Assembly: GCF_005222705.1 (NCBI RefSeq) | Contig: NZ_STGF01000028.1 | Coordinates: 37,092-101,091 of the forward strand | DNA: 64,000 nucleotides | Origin: Paenibacillus sp. SY21-1 | Lineage (GTDB): Bacteria; Bacillota; Bacilli; Paenibacillales; Paenibacillaceae | Reading direction: 5' to 3' | Shown: in pieces, positions 8,327 to 17,351 of the stretch | Numbering within the stretch: position 1 is the stretch's first letter | How the letters are laid out: each line of letters opens with the position of its first letter | Program-made: the position numbers and the translations under genes | Notes under the pieces: generated by a model | What the model was told of the DNA's origin: nothing | The model's input: the letters and a program-made list of their open reading frames with translations, nothing else | Databases searched by the model: none

Positions 8327-9427
8327 ATGACAGTCCGTGAAGCTTTTATTATTTCGTCTGCCGATGTGCGCCATATCCGCAGTTATGTGCAGCATAAATA
8401 TGCCGGTCTTCAGCGAGAGCAGCATGTGGAAATCGTGGCCGATGCGGTCAGTCGCGTCATTCGCAGGCAATTGCCCGATTTTGAAGAGAAGCTTAAGCAT
8501 GAAGTGACTGCCGAATTGATTCAGTTGGCTGTAGCAGATGGGCAGCGGTCGATCGGCGCCAGGGATATTTTTGAGACATGCATGAAGCTGGACCGAACGA
8601 GACGAGAGATTTATGACCCGCTCCACGACTGGATTGAACGCCAGCTTGCGTGCCAGCTTGATCCTATCCACATCAGATCATTGGTTGATTCCGTCAGCAG
8701 CGGCAGCGAACAAGCGGATGGCAATGGTTGGGAGCGTTTTAAAGAGCTTGTAGCAGCCTCTAAGCTCTTCCAGCCCGGTCAGGAGGACCTTCATACACAG
8801 AGCCGGCCACTTGGCATGCTGCCAAAGCAGCTTCGTCTGAGCCTGCTTTATTTGGCGTTATGTCTGGCTGTCTTGGCGGGGGCGCTCCTCTATCAGCAAA
8901 TGGCGGACAAGTCTCAAGCAGAACTGCAATCGGCAACGGAAGCCGAGCATGGACCAAAGCAAGCAGGGTCTGCGGTTGAAGCTGTGCAGGAGGGCGGGCT
9001 GCCCCTCGAGCTGAGATATCAAGCGGTGGACGAGCAGAAGCTGGTCGCCTTTCTGAATAAACGTCATTCCATATTGGCGAAGCAGCCTTATTTGGATGCC
9101 ATTGTAGCTGCGGCTAAGCGCTTTGATGTCAATCCGCTATTGTTGTTTGCCATTACAGGGCAAGAGCAGGGCTTTGTGCCAACGACGAATAAGCGCCATA
9201 AGGAAATTGCCAATAATCCGTTTAACGTTTTTCACAGCTGGCAGGATTTTAATACGAACATTAACGAATCCGCGGAAATTGCCGCGCGAACCGTCGTGAA
9301 TATAAGCAAGGACAGACCGGGCTCCGCTGATCCGTTCTCATGGCTCAACCGCACGTATGCGGAAGACCCCAATTGGTCCCAGGGAGTCCGTTCTATTTTT
9401 GGCGCGCTCACAGAAGCCGTGCAATAA
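8327..9427 (+). CDS. Single-pass membrane protein with a predicted extracellular lysozyme/glucosaminidase-like domain
   Basis: 366 residues, ATG preceded by AAAGGAGCGG. The N-terminal ~165 residues are soluble and charged and would be cytoplasmic. One hydrophobic segment (about 167-189, LRLSLLYLALCLAVLAGALL) follows, then a Glu/Gln-rich stalk. The C-terminal part (about 245-366) reads like a lysozyme-fold or glucosaminidase domain: NPLLLFAITGQEQGFVP, NNPFNVFHSWQDF, and a candidate catalytic Glu in GQEQG. The role is inferred: cell-wall cleavage or binding outside, with an unknown N-terminal partner inside. It lies between a small hypothetical gene and topB. Confidence 0.65.
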   Translation: MTVREAFIISSADVRHIRSYVQHKYAGLQREQHVEIVADAVSRVIRRQLPDFEEKLKHEVTAELIQLAVADGQRSIGARDIFETCMKLDRTRREIYDPLHDWIERQLACQLDPIHIRSLVDSVSSGSEQADGNGWERFKELVAASKLFQPGQEDLHTQSRPLGMLPKQLRLSLLYLALCLAVLAGALLYQQMADKSQAELQSATEAEHGPKQAGSAVEAVQEGGLPLELRYQAVDEQKLVAFLNKRHSILAKQPYLDAIVAAAKRFDVNPLLLFAITGQEQGFVPTTNKRHKEIANNPFNVFHSWQDFNTNINESAEIAARTVVNISKDRPGSADPFSWLNRTYAEDPNWSQGVRSIFGALTEAVQ

Positions 9428-9500
9428 AGGAAACGGGGAGGGTGTATAGACGCTTGCGCCATACCGATCATGCTTGCCGAAACAGGAGGGCGATTATGCT

Positions 9501-11783
9501 TTGAAAACGCTGATTATAGCGGAAAAACCGGATATGGGGCGCAATATTGCGGCAGCCATTGATCCAAAAGCTAAAAATCACCGATCTTATCTGGAAGGTG
9601 AACATTATATCATTACGTGGGCCATCGGGCATCTGATAGGACTGGCCGAACCAGACGCCTACGACGACCGTTATAAAAAGTGGAAAATAGAAGATTTGCC
9701 GATTATCCCTTCCGCTTTCAAGCTTGTGCCGCATAAAAAAACGAGCGATCAGCTCAAGGTGATCGCAGAGCTCGCCAAGCGTTCCAATATGCTTATTAAT
9801 TGCTGTGACGCGGGAAGGGAAGGGCAGTATATTTTCTCGCTCATTCAGCGGCATTTGAAGCTGAAGCAGCCGGTTAAACGGCTTTGGATCTCGGACCTTA
9901 CGCCAGAGACGATTCGCCGTGGCTTTAGAGAGCTGAAGGATGGCTCGGAGTACGACAATTTAACGCGCGCAGCCACCGCCCGCAGCGAAGCCGACTGGCT
10001 GATCGGCATGAACGGCTCACGCGCTTTCACGACAAAGCATAATGTGCTGCTGTCGGTAGGAAGAGTGCAAACGCCGGTGCTCGCTCTTATTTATGATCGT
10101 CAAAAGCTGATCGAAGCGTTTGATTCGCTAACGTTTTACGAGGTGGAAGGGCATTTTACGCAAGCCGAGCTTGCATACAAAGGGGTCTGGCAAGGAGATC
10201 GATTGACGGATAAGGAAAAAGCGGATGCAATTGCCGCTAAGGTTAGAGGCAAGCAAGGGAAAATTTCCTCTTATGAGGTTAAGGAATCGAAGGAATACCC
10301 GTATAAGCTATACGACTTGACGCTGCTCCAAAGGGAAGCGAACGGGCGCTACGGATTTTCGGCGAAAAAGACGCTTGATACGGCGCAGTCTCTGTATGAG
10401 AAGCATAAGGTTATTTCCTATCCGCGTACCAACTCGAACTACGTTACGGAGCAGAACATTGCGGAAATGCACAAAACGCTTCAATCGCTGCAAGGTGGCG
10501 CCTATGATGCCCTCGTGAAAGGCGCGGATCGAAGCAGAGTCCATAAAGGGAACAAAGCGGTTTGCAACCCTGCCAAGGTTGAAGATCACCATGCCATTCT
10601 GCCGACGAATCGCCAGGCCAGCGGTTTAAGCGCGGACGAGCAGAAGCTGTATGATATGATTGTCCGCCGGTTTTTATCCCAATTTTATCCTCCAGCCGAA
10701 TACAAGCTGCACACGGTGCTGACGGAGGTCGAACAGGAAACCTTCAAAACGAATGTGAAAGAGCTGTTAAAGCTGGGATGGAAAATCATTTACGACGATC
10801 AAAAAAAGGAAAAAGCATCCGCCTCGAAGTCAAAAAGCAAGGATGCCGACGAGGAAGAGGAGGAGCTTGAAGTCAACGAGCCCTTTCGCGTTCAAGGGGG
10901 AGAGCCGGTTCATTGCGAGGAAGCTGTCGTGAAGGAAAAGGAGACGCAGCCCCCCAAAAGCTATACGGAGGGAACGCTGCTCAAAGCGATGGAGAGCGCG
11001 GGCAAACAAATCGAGGATGAAGAGCTTCGCGATGCGATGAAGGATTCGGGGCTTGGCACGCCGGCTACCCGGGCCGCTACGATTGAACGGCTGAAAAATG
11101 TCGGCTACATTGAAATGCAGGGCAAGAAGATTACCGTCACCCAAAAGGGAAGGGCGGCTATTGAGCTGATTCGCGCAGCCGGTGTTGAGCTGTTGACTTC
11201 GCCCGAGATGACCGGCTTGTGGGAGCGCAGGCTTACCGAGATTTCCAGGGGAACGGCGTCAAACGAGACATTTATGCAGAACGTCAAAAAGTTTGCGACA
11301 ATGATTGTGGAAAAGGTGCGCTTGCAATCGCGAGCGGCGAAGGATACGTTCGAATCGGACTCGCCCGTCAAAGGCAAAGCCAAAACTGGCAGCCGGCAGA
11401 CGAGCCCTGCTCGCAGCCGCGCAGTCTCCGCTAAAACCTCGGGCAGAGGAGCAACGCCGGCCCGTACGGATCGCGTCTCCAAAGCAAGCGCAAGCGTTTC
11501 AGAAGCCCCTGCCCTTATTGCGGCCTGTCCGCGGCCCGGCTGTGGCGGTTCGTTGTTTATGGGGCGCAAGGGGTATGGCTGCTCCCGTTACCGTGAAGGC
11601 TGTACGTTTGTCATTTGGAAAGACAGCTTTGGCCGAAGCTTGACGGATGCACAGGTCAAGGCGCTTGCAGAGAAGGGGCGTACAGCCAAGCTGAAGCTTA
11701 AGCTGGCTGACGGGTCCGAGGTAGAGGGAAAGCTGGTGCTGCGGAATGCGCAAACTGGCGAGCTGGCCGTCGAGCAGATCTAG
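9501..11783 (+). CDS. topB: DNA topoisomerase III (type IA)
   Basis: 760 residues from TTG at 9501, with AGGAGG 10 bp upstream; the protein then begins LKTLIIAEKPDMGRN, as in the family. An earlier in-frame TTG at 9474 lacks spacing. The Toprim domain (about 1-140) has IIAEKP and NCCDAGREGQYIF. The active-site Tyr307 is in SYPRTNSNYV. C-terminal to the core is a Ser/Ala/Lys-rich linker and a Cys4 zinc ribbon (ACPRPGCGGSLF ... YGCSRYREGC, about 670-700). It relaxes and decatenates DNA through a 5'-phosphotyrosine intermediate. Confidence 0.93.
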   Translation: MKTLIIAEKPDMGRNIAAAIDPKAKNHRSYLEGEHYIITWAIGHLIGLAEPDAYDDRYKKWKIEDLPIIPSAFKLVPHKKTSDQLKVIAELAKRSNMLINCCDAGREGQYIFSLIQRHLKLKQPVKRLWISDLTPETIRRGFRELKDGSEYDNLTRAATARSEADWLIGMNGSRAFTTKHNVLLSVGRVQTPVLALIYDRQKLIEAFDSLTFYEVEGHFTQAELAYKGVWQGDRLTDKEKADAIAAKVRGKQGKISSYEVKESKEYPYKLYDLTLLQREANGRYGFSAKKTLDTAQSLYEKHKVISYPRTNSNYVTEQNIAEMHKTLQSLQGGAYDALVKGADRSRVHKGNKAVCNPAKVEDHHAILPTNRQASGLSADEQKLYDMIVRRFLSQFYPPAEYKLHTVLTEVEQETFKTNVKELLKLGWKIIYDDQKKEKASASKSKSKDADEEEEELEVNEPFRVQGGEPVHCEEAVVKEKETQPPKSYTEGTLLKAMESAGKQIEDEELRDAMKDSGLGTPATRAATIERLKNVGYIEMQGKKITVTQKGRAAIELIRAAGVELLTSPEMTGLWERRLTEISRGTASNETFMQNVKKFATMIVEKVRLQSRAAKDTFESDSPVKGKAKTGSRQTSPARSRAVSAKTSGRGATPARTDRVSKASASVSEAPALIAACPRPGCGGSLFMGRKGYGCSRYREGCTFVIWKDSFGRSLTDAQVKALAEKGRTAKLKLKLADGSEVEGKLVLRNAQTGELAVEQI

Positions 11784-11816
11784 CCTCAACAGTGGCGGAT
11801 CAGAACAAATACGAAA

Positions 11817-11860
11817 AAGCCTCCAGGTTGGCCCGGCAATCGGGTTGTCTGGAGGCTTGT
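11817..11860. terminator. Bidirectional terminator between topB and the HAD gene
   Basis: AAGCCTCCAG and CTGGAGGCTT arms are perfectly complementary over 10 bp. An A-run lies before the left arm and a T-rich end after the right arm, between two convergent genes. Confidence 0.8.
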
Positions 11861-11868
11861 TCATGTCA

Positions 11869-12603
11869 TTAACGGTTAACATATTGATATATGGCATCCG
11901 GCACATCCTTCAAATGATCGAGTGTGAAAAAGGCGCCTCTGGGCGCTACGTCGATTTGAATGACATTGTATGTCCATTCCGATTGTGCCCGCATATGGAT
12001 GGCATGTATGCCTGCCGTTAATGCCGGAACAACATCTGTACGAATGGAATTGCCGACCATCCAGGTTGTTTCTCGAGGAAACAAGCCGTTGGTAAGGATA
12101 TCCTCAAGCGCATCATTGTTCTTGAGCTGCCGAATATAAATTCGATTGGCAAAGTACCGTTCCAGCTGCAGGCTCTCGATCTTGCGTTGCTGGATAAGAA
12201 GCTCGCCGCCGGTGTACAGATGCAGTTCATGTCCAGCTTCGGCTAACGCATAAAGCGTTTGTTCCATATTCGGATAAGGCTCTGTCTCGTGCTCATACAC
12301 GCTTAGGCCAAGCTTCCAGAGAAAGTCCGTCTCCGAAGCGGAACGGCCCCTTCCGGTTAGGTTGGAGAAATGAACATACGTATCTACAAACGACTGAGGA
12401 AAATGCTCGCTCTTAAAGCCGGATACGGAAACGCAGGCAATGTCGAGTTCCATCTGCTTGTCGCGGATCGCCTTGACCGTAACATCGCGAAAGGCGCCGA
12501 ACCAAGTCGCCATGGCATCGCTAAATTGCTCGATGACAAGGTAAAAATACTTGTTGCAATGGATGAGGGTGTCGTCTAGGTCGAACATAATCTGCTGCTT
12601 CAT
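11869..12603 (-). CDS. HAD-superfamily hydrolase
   Basis: 244 residues. The N-terminal motif I FDLDDTLIH carries the nucleophile and acid/base aspartates; LYTGGE matches motif II, and motif IV-like acidic residues occur near NSIRTDVVPAL. A helical cap domain separates motifs I and II, so it is probably a small-molecule phosphatase. The ATG is preceded by AAAGGAGACG on the minus strand. The substrate is unknown. Confidence 0.82.
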   Translation of the reverse strand: MKQQIMFDLDDTLIHCNKYFYLVIEQFSDAMATWFGAFRDVTVKAIRDKQMELDIACVSVSGFKSEHFPQSFVDTYVHFSNLTGRGRSASETDFLWKLGLSVYEHETEPYPNMEQTLYALAEAGHELHLYTGGELLIQQRKIESLQLERYFANRIYIRQLKNNDALEDILTNGLFPRETTWMVGNSIRTDVVPALTAGIHAIHMRAQSEWTYNVIQIDVAPRGAFFTLDHLKDVPDAIYQYVNR

Positions 12604-12741
12604 CTCGAACGTCTCCTTTGCGGTAATTGGCTCTGTATGATCAATCTACCGCAAATGACAGGGCGGAGTCAATGTTATATAGAACACTTGATGGAATGTG
12701 AAACGTCCTGAGATGGCACAATAGGCTTGTCCTTGTAAAGA

Positions 12742-12966
12742 TCAGGCGTATTTAAGCTGCGATTCCAGCAATTTGTTCTTGATAAAGGCGATTCGCTTGC
12801 GAATGTAAAAATCCTTGCTGTCGCCGCGCAAATCGTTAGGAGAGATCACCTTCTCTGCGTTATTATCAAAAATGGTGAGCTGGCCGTCGGCATAAAACTT
12901 GAAGGTAAGGTCGCGCCAGGGGCGCATCGTCTCAACAAAACGGTAATTCTCGCAAATTCTATTCAT
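12742..12966 (-). CDS. Small conserved hypothetical protein
   Basis: 74 residues from the ATG at 12966; AAGGAGG lies 10 bp upstream. A TTG start three codons earlier would be too close to that site. The protein is basic and soluble, with the sequence MNRICENYRF at the start. No recognised domain. It lies between the HAD gene and the divergently transcribed ABC ATPase gene. Confidence 0.65.
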   Translation of the reverse strand: MNRICENYRFVETMRPWRDLTFKFYADGQLTIFDNNAEKVISPNDLRGDSKDFYIRKRIAFIKNKLLESQLKYA

Positions 12967-13121
12967 GGTGATCAATCCTCCTTAAAGGTTAAATGACGGG
13001 CGGATAGAACGTTTGTTCCTGTTTTTATTATAGCAAACATTCGTTCGTATGGAAACCCTTTTTTGTTTCACGTAAACTAGATTCATAGACGAATGGCTGG
13101 CGATGAAAAGGAGAGCACACT

Positions 13122-13847
13122 ATGATCAGAATTAAAGGTTTGACGAAAAAAATTCCAGGCGGTCCGAAAGTGCTGGACGATTTGTCCTTCGAGGCTTATC
13201 CTGGCGACTTTATCGCTATTAAAGGAAGCAGCGGCAGCGGCAAATCCATGCTGCTCAAATGTCTGGCGCTGCAGGAGAGCTGGACGAGCGGGAGCTATCA
13301 TTTTGACGGCAAGGATATTCTCAAGGGCGGTTTCGGAGCAAAGCTGAAGCTCAGGCAGGAGGTAGCCTACCTGGAGGAAAAGCCGTTTCTGTTCCCGAAC
13401 AAAACTGGACTTAAAAACGTCATTATCGGATCTGTATCGCAAACGCCTGCATGGCGCAGATGGACGGGCATGATGCGGAGCGACGATTATATGGGCGCGA
13501 TGGAAATGATCGAGAAGCGCGGCTTGATCGACAAGGCGCATCAGAAAGCGAGCACGCTGAGCGGCGGAGAGCGTCAGCGGATGGCCATTGCCAGGGCGCT
13601 TGTGCATGGAGCGAAAGTCATCGCTGCGGATGAGCCGGTTGCCGGGCTTGATCCGCATTCGGCCGACCAGGTGCTTGGGGATTTGAAAGCGCTGTGCAAG
13701 GAGCAGGGCGTTATCGTCGTTGCGGTTATGCATCAGGGAGACTGGGCGGAGCGGTTCGCCGACCGCATTATCGGCCTGAACAAAGGCAAGCTGGTGCTTG
13801 ACGTACGGGGGAGAAGATTGACGGAGCGGGAGAAGTCGCTGCTGTGA
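13122..13847 (+). CDS. ABC transporter ATP-binding protein, PhnC-like, no adjacent permease
   Basis: 241 residues. Walker A GSSGSGKS near residue 39, signature LSGGERQRMAIARAL near 146, Walker B VIAADEPVAGLDP, and the H-loop histidine in VMHQGDW. The end (RFADRIIGLNKGKLVLDVRG) resembles phosphonate-importer ATPases of the PhnC type. No permease or binding-protein gene is nearby. Its stop codon overlaps the next gene (GNAT), so the two are translationally coupled. It may energise a permease encoded elsewhere, or be a repurposed ATPase. Confidence 0.85.
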   Translation: MIRIKGLTKKIPGGPKVLDDLSFEAYPGDFIAIKGSSGSGKSMLLKCLALQESWTSGSYHFDGKDILKGGFGAKLKLRQEVAYLEEKPFLFPNKTGLKNVIIGSVSQTPAWRRWTGMMRSDDYMGAMEMIEKRGLIDKAHQKASTLSGGERQRMAIARALVHGAKVIAADEPVAGLDPHSADQVLGDLKALCKEQGVIVVAVMHQGDWAERFADRIIGLNKGKLVLDVRGRRLTEREKSLL

Positions 13848-14356
13848 GCGGAGAGATCAGCTATCGTACCCTTGCAGAAGCGGATTTGCCTGAGGCGATT
13901 GCGCTGGAGCGACGCTGCTACCCCCCGGAAGCGGCGGCATCGGAAGAAGCCTTTTGGTTCCGAAGCATCCATTACCCCCGATTTTTCTGGAGCGCGTGGG
14001 ACGGCGATCGGCTCGTCGGCATTGCGAACGGCATTCGCACACATCAGACGTCCTGCGGCGACGACATGAAAGGCACGTCAGCCGATGATGCGGCCGGTCC
14101 GAATGTGTGCGTGCTGACGGTTGCGGTGGACGAAGCCGAGCGCGGGAGAGGCATCGGAAGACAGCTGCTGCGCAGTCTGGCTAACGAATGCGAGCTGGAA
14201 GGCGTACATACCATTATTCTAATGTGCGAAAAACATCTGATCGGCTTTTACGGGTCCGAGGGCTTTATCGAGCATGGCTTGTCCGCATCACGCCATGGAG
14301 GAATCGCTTGGTATGAGATGAGCAGGCGTCTGCATACAATGGAGCATCTTACTTAA
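13844..14356 (+). CDS. GNAT-family N-acetyltransferase
   Basis: 170 residues starting at GTG 13844, inside the end of the ATPase gene (overlap GTGA). The acetyl-CoA-binding motif A is clear: VLTVAVDEAERGRGIGRQLLRSLA (Q/RxxGxG/A type). The remainder (LIGFYGSEGFIEHG) is the usual motif B. The small-molecule or protein substrate is unknown. Coupling to the PhnC-like ATPase suggests a joint role that cannot be named. Confidence 0.85.
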   Translation: MSGEISYRTLAEADLPEAIALERRCYPPEAAASEEAFWFRSIHYPRFFWSAWDGDRLVGIANGIRTHQTSCGDDMKGTSADDAAGPNVCVLTVAVDEAERGRGIGRQLLRSLANECELEGVHTIILMCEKHLIGFYGSEGFIEHGLSASRHGGIAWYEMSRRLHTMEHLT

Positions 14357-14375
14357 GACAGGAAGGTGCTTTCCT

Positions 14376-14987
14376 ATGGCATTCCAAGCTCCCGTCATTA
14401 TTCAAACCGTCAAAGCGACGTTTCCAAAAGCGGAGCTGTATATGCCGCACATTAGCGGCGGCCGGAGCGGAGCAGCGGACAAACGGATGAACCAGGTGAT
14501 CCATCATGAGGTGCAACGGCTTGTGAACAGCCAGGGCACGCTTGAAGATCCGCGAGCCGAGATGCTGGGCTATTACGAGCAGAAGAACAATCAGAAGGAC
14601 TACTTAAGCTTGTCGCTCTACAATTATGCCTACACGGGCGGAGCGCACGGGATGACGCTTCAGCATTCGATCACCTTTAAGCAATCCACCGGGCAAAGCT
14701 ACACGCTGCAGCAATTATTCAAGCCGGGGGCCGACTACGTGGCGAGGATCAACGCAATCGTCAGCGCCCAGATTAAGGCCCGGTCCATCGAGCCGCTGGA
14801 GCCGTTTCAAACGATCCGGCCCGACCAGGACTACTACGTGGCTGACCGGTCGCTTGTCATTTATTTTCAGCTTTACGAGTTGGCCGCTTATGTGTACGGA
14901 TTTCTTTATTTCCCGATATCCGTATACGAGCTGCAAGATATCATTAATGAGGACGGTCCGCTTGGTGTCATGCTGTCCAATGACTAA
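14376..14987 (+). CDS. DUF3298/DUF4163 (RsiV-like C-terminal fold) protein without signal peptide
   Basis: 203 residues, AGGAAGG upstream. The body resembles the DUF4163 plus DUF3298 module found in the extracytoplasmic part of anti-sigma factor RsiV: the NYAYTGGAHG stretch, then ITFKQSTGQSYTLQQLF, then a C-terminal VYELQDIIN. No signal peptide or membrane helix is seen, unlike RsiV, so this copy appears to be cytoplasmic or exported by another route. It ends the small operon started by the ABC ATPase. Confidence 0.75.
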   Translation: MAFQAPVIIQTVKATFPKAELYMPHISGGRSGAADKRMNQVIHHEVQRLVNSQGTLEDPRAEMLGYYEQKNNQKDYLSLSLYNYAYTGGAHGMTLQHSITFKQSTGQSYTLQQLFKPGADYVARINAIVSAQIKARSIEPLEPFQTIRPDQDYYVADRSLVIYFQLYELAAYVYGFLYFPISVYELQDIINEDGPLGVMLSND

Positions 14988-15014
14988 GCGCTCTGTTGGC
15001 CGCAAGTACGTCTA

Positions 15015-15052
15015 CAGGCTTCCCTGATGGTTTTGGGAAGTCTGTTTGCATT
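15015..15052 (+). terminator. Terminator after the DUF3298 gene
   Basis: CAGGCTTCCC pairs with GGGAAGTCTG (one G-T wobble) around a 10-base loop, followed by TTTGCATTTG. It is 28 bp after the stop codon. Confidence 0.7.
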
Positions 15053-15581
15053 TGATACCCCTTCCGAGGCTTTCCAGGTGCGAAGCGGTGAAATACAATT
15101 AGAGCTCCTTGAAAGACGATTCCTCCGGAACGAAATGGATCAGAGAAGTGAATATAGAGAGCTTTGTGAAGCGCAACGGTTCAAAGTTGATTAAAAAAGC
15201 GAATATAGCCGCATAGTTATCGAACATGCATAGAAGGGAAGCAGGCGGCAGCCCCAAATGTTTAGCCATCGGCATCAAGCTGGGGCAGGGATGTCGCGTG
15301 AGGCGGTCAAGGTGCCGAACACTGAAGGCAAATACAATCATCAGCTCGATCCAGAAAGATTCGCTCATCCCCAAAGGGAAGGGCTTGTCCGAATGATTTA
15401 TGCTGTAGTCAGGGAAATACACGCAGGAAATAGTCCGACTATTCTAAAAACATTTCCCGGGGAAGCGCAATAAGCAACAGAAAAATGATCATTTCGACAT
15501 TTGCTCGTGAACAAATGTTCAGGCCTGTCGAAAGAATTGGAAGTTCAAAAGGTTAGCTGCTGCCCTTTCGCGATCAAGCCT
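15053..15581. other. Stretch without a supported gene
   Basis: About 530 bp with only short unsupported open frames on both strands and no good ribosome site, possibly a decayed gene. It contains a nested inverted repeat at 15492-15533: TTTCGACA ... TGTCGAAA, with CATTTG ... CAAATG inside. No recognisable RNA gene or mobile-element remnant was seen. Confidence 0.5.
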
Positions 15582-15611
15582 TTGCCATCTTCTCCCTGAG
15601 ACGTTTATAAT
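15582..15611 (+). promoter_or_regulatory. Sigma-A-type promoter of the MOSC operon
   Basis: -35 TTGCCA at 15582-15587, an 18-bp spacer and -10 TATAAT at 15606-15611, 33 bp before the TTG start of the MOSC gene. Confidence 0.6.
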
Positions 15612-15644
15612 AGTCTGATAGATGCAATAGAGGAGGCCTAGAAG

Positions 15645-16358
15645 TTGGGATCACATAATGAATCACCAGAGCGCTCGCAAAAAACGTCAAGCTTGGAGAC
15701 GGCAGACTTGGTATCCCTGAACGTCGGGAAGCCGATAGCCGTTAACCACGGAACGAAGGAAATCATGTCCGGCATATTCAAGCAGGGGTCGGAAGAAGAG
15801 CTTAGGCTTGAGAAGACGGGGCTCAGCGGCGACGGTCAAGCCGATTTGGTCAATCACGGCGGGCCGGACAAAGCGGTTTGCGCTTATTTTGAAGCGCATT
15901 ATGATTACTGGAGTGAACAATTGTCCATCCCGCTTGCTTACGGGGCATTCGGCGAAAATTTCACGATTTCGAATTGGACGGAAGAAGAGCTGTGCATCGG
16001 CGACATTATTGAAGCGGGAGAGCTTATGCTTCAGGTGAGCCAGCCTCGCCAGCCATGCTTTAAGCTCGGTATTCGACATAAGGCGGCCGACCTGCCGATC
16101 AAGGTGCAGCAGTCCGGCTACACAGGCTTTTATTTCCGGGTGCTGAAAGAGGGGGCCATCAAAGCGGGAGCGCAGCTGCGGCTTAAGGAGCGTCATTCCG
16201 CAGGCATCACGATTGCGGAAGCCAACAGGCTGATGTATGTCGACAAGCAGGATATTGCGGGGCTGCGGAAGCTGCTCGCTGTCAAGGAGCTTGCCGAAAG
16301 CTGGCAGGAGCCGCTGGCAAGCCGGCTTGCCAGGCTGCTGACGGCAGAGGGAGGCTAG
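15645..16358 (+). CDS. MOSC-domain protein, YiiM/YflK type
   Basis: 237 residues starting at TTG 15645, eight bases after AGGAGG; the nearby ATG at 15658 is out of frame. The MOSC core includes LVNHGGPDKAVCAY, GAFGENFTI and the Cys-containing QPRQPCFKL, which marks the molybdenum-cofactor sulfurase C-terminal fold. The C terminus is the three-helix tail seen in YiiM. YiiM of E. coli is linked to reduction of N-hydroxylated bases and amines with a molybdenum cofactor. It is followed 6 bp later by a kinase-like gene. Confidence 0.87.
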   Translation: MGSHNESPERSQKTSSLETADLVSLNVGKPIAVNHGTKEIMSGIFKQGSEEELRLEKTGLSGDGQADLVNHGGPDKAVCAYFEAHYDYWSEQLSIPLAYGAFGENFTISNWTEEELCIGDIIEAGELMLQVSQPRQPCFKLGIRHKAADLPIKVQQSGYTGFYFRVLKEGAIKAGAQLRLKERHSAGITIAEANRLMYVDKQDIAGLRKLLAVKELAESWQEPLASRLARLLTAEGG

Positions 16359-16364
16359 CCGACA

Positions 16365-17351
16365 GTGCTGACAAAAAATATCGATTTTGAGCCGTATCTT
16401 GCTCGCTACGACCTGGCTTTGCCATGCCGTGTCGAGCAAGGGGAAAGCGGGATGAACAATACGACGCGGATCGTGCATGCGGGAGACTCCCGGTATGTGC
16501 TCCGCATCTATAACAATCATAAAGACGCCGATATCGTAAGGCTGGAGCACTCGGTGCTGCTGGAGCTGCAAAGCCGGCCGCTGCCTTTTTGCATTCCCAT
16601 TCCCGTCCCGGGCAAAGACGGGAGCACCGTTACGGTTATGGAGGGCGGTACGGTGGCGGCTCTTTATCGCTATATAGAAGGCGAACGACCGGTATCGGCG
16701 CATTCTCCCCATGTTTATGCCCTCGGCCGGGCAGCCGCACAGCTAACACGAGCGCTTGGAGCCATTGAGCCTGGCCGGGAGCCGTTATACAGCCCCTATT
16801 TTGAATTGGAGTCGACGTATGCGGGGATGAGTCCGGCGGGCTTCCTGGGGCTGACCGACCGTTACGCGGAGCTTGAGGCCAGAAAAGACAGCTTCGTGAT
16901 GCTGCAGGCTGAAAGGGAGCTTGTCCATGCGCTCAGCGGCGAGCTGGCGCTGCTTCCCCGTCAGTGGATTCACGGGGATGTCGTTTTTAACAATACGGTT
17001 TGCGAGGGCGACGAAATTGTTGGCGTTCTGGATTTTGAATTCGTCGCCGTGGACGCCCGTGCCATGGAGCTTGCGGTCATACTCGCCGACATTATCAGGC
17101 CCGGGGACCCCGATTGTACGGAGAAGGTAGAACGGCTGATGGACGGTTACATGCATTCGTTCACCTTGTCGGAGAAAGAAAAGCATGCGCTGCCGGTGCT
17201 GGTGAAGCTGCGTCTGCTTGATATCGCGCTGCATTTTGCGATTCGATTGAGAGATGGGCTGGACCAGCCGTCCATAATGGCCGGAATAGTCGATCATGCG
17301 TCGTTTGGCTGCAAATGGGTCAATGAAAATAAGGAGGTATTCGAGCGATGA
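16365..17351 (+). CDS. Phosphotransferase of the APH / homoserine-kinase-II-like family
   Basis: 328 residues from GTG 16365 (GAGGGAGGC upstream). Features: the N-terminal lobe with an RIVHAGDSRYVLRIYNN strand, the Brenner-type catalytic motif WIHGDVVFNN (about 201-210), and the metal-binding VLDFEFV where DFG would be. The substrate is unknown; ThrB-like or aminoglycoside-kinase-like small-molecule kinases are alternatives. Its last four bases overlap the next gene, a carbohydrate deacetylase. Confidence 0.82.
   Translation: MLTKNIDFEPYLARYDLALPCRVEQGESGMNNTTRIVHAGDSRYVLRIYNNHKDADIVRLEHSVLLELQSRPLPFCIPIPVPGKDGSTVTVMEGGTVAALYRYIEGERPVSAHSPHVYALGRAAAQLTRALGAIEPGREPLYSPYFELESTYAGMSPAGFLGLTDRYAELEARKDSFVMLQAERELVHALSGELALLPRQWIHGDVVFNNTVCEGDEIVGVLDFEFVAVDARAMELAVILADIIRPGDPDCTEKVERLMDGYMHSFTLSEKEKHALPVLVKLRLLDIALHFAIRLRDGLDQPSIMAGIVDHASFGCKWVNENKEVFER

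Noticed and set aside
15258..15473. 71-residue plus-strand open frame
   Set aside because: No ribosome site, no recognisable family, and stops interrupt the same frame upstream; treated as non-coding or decayed.
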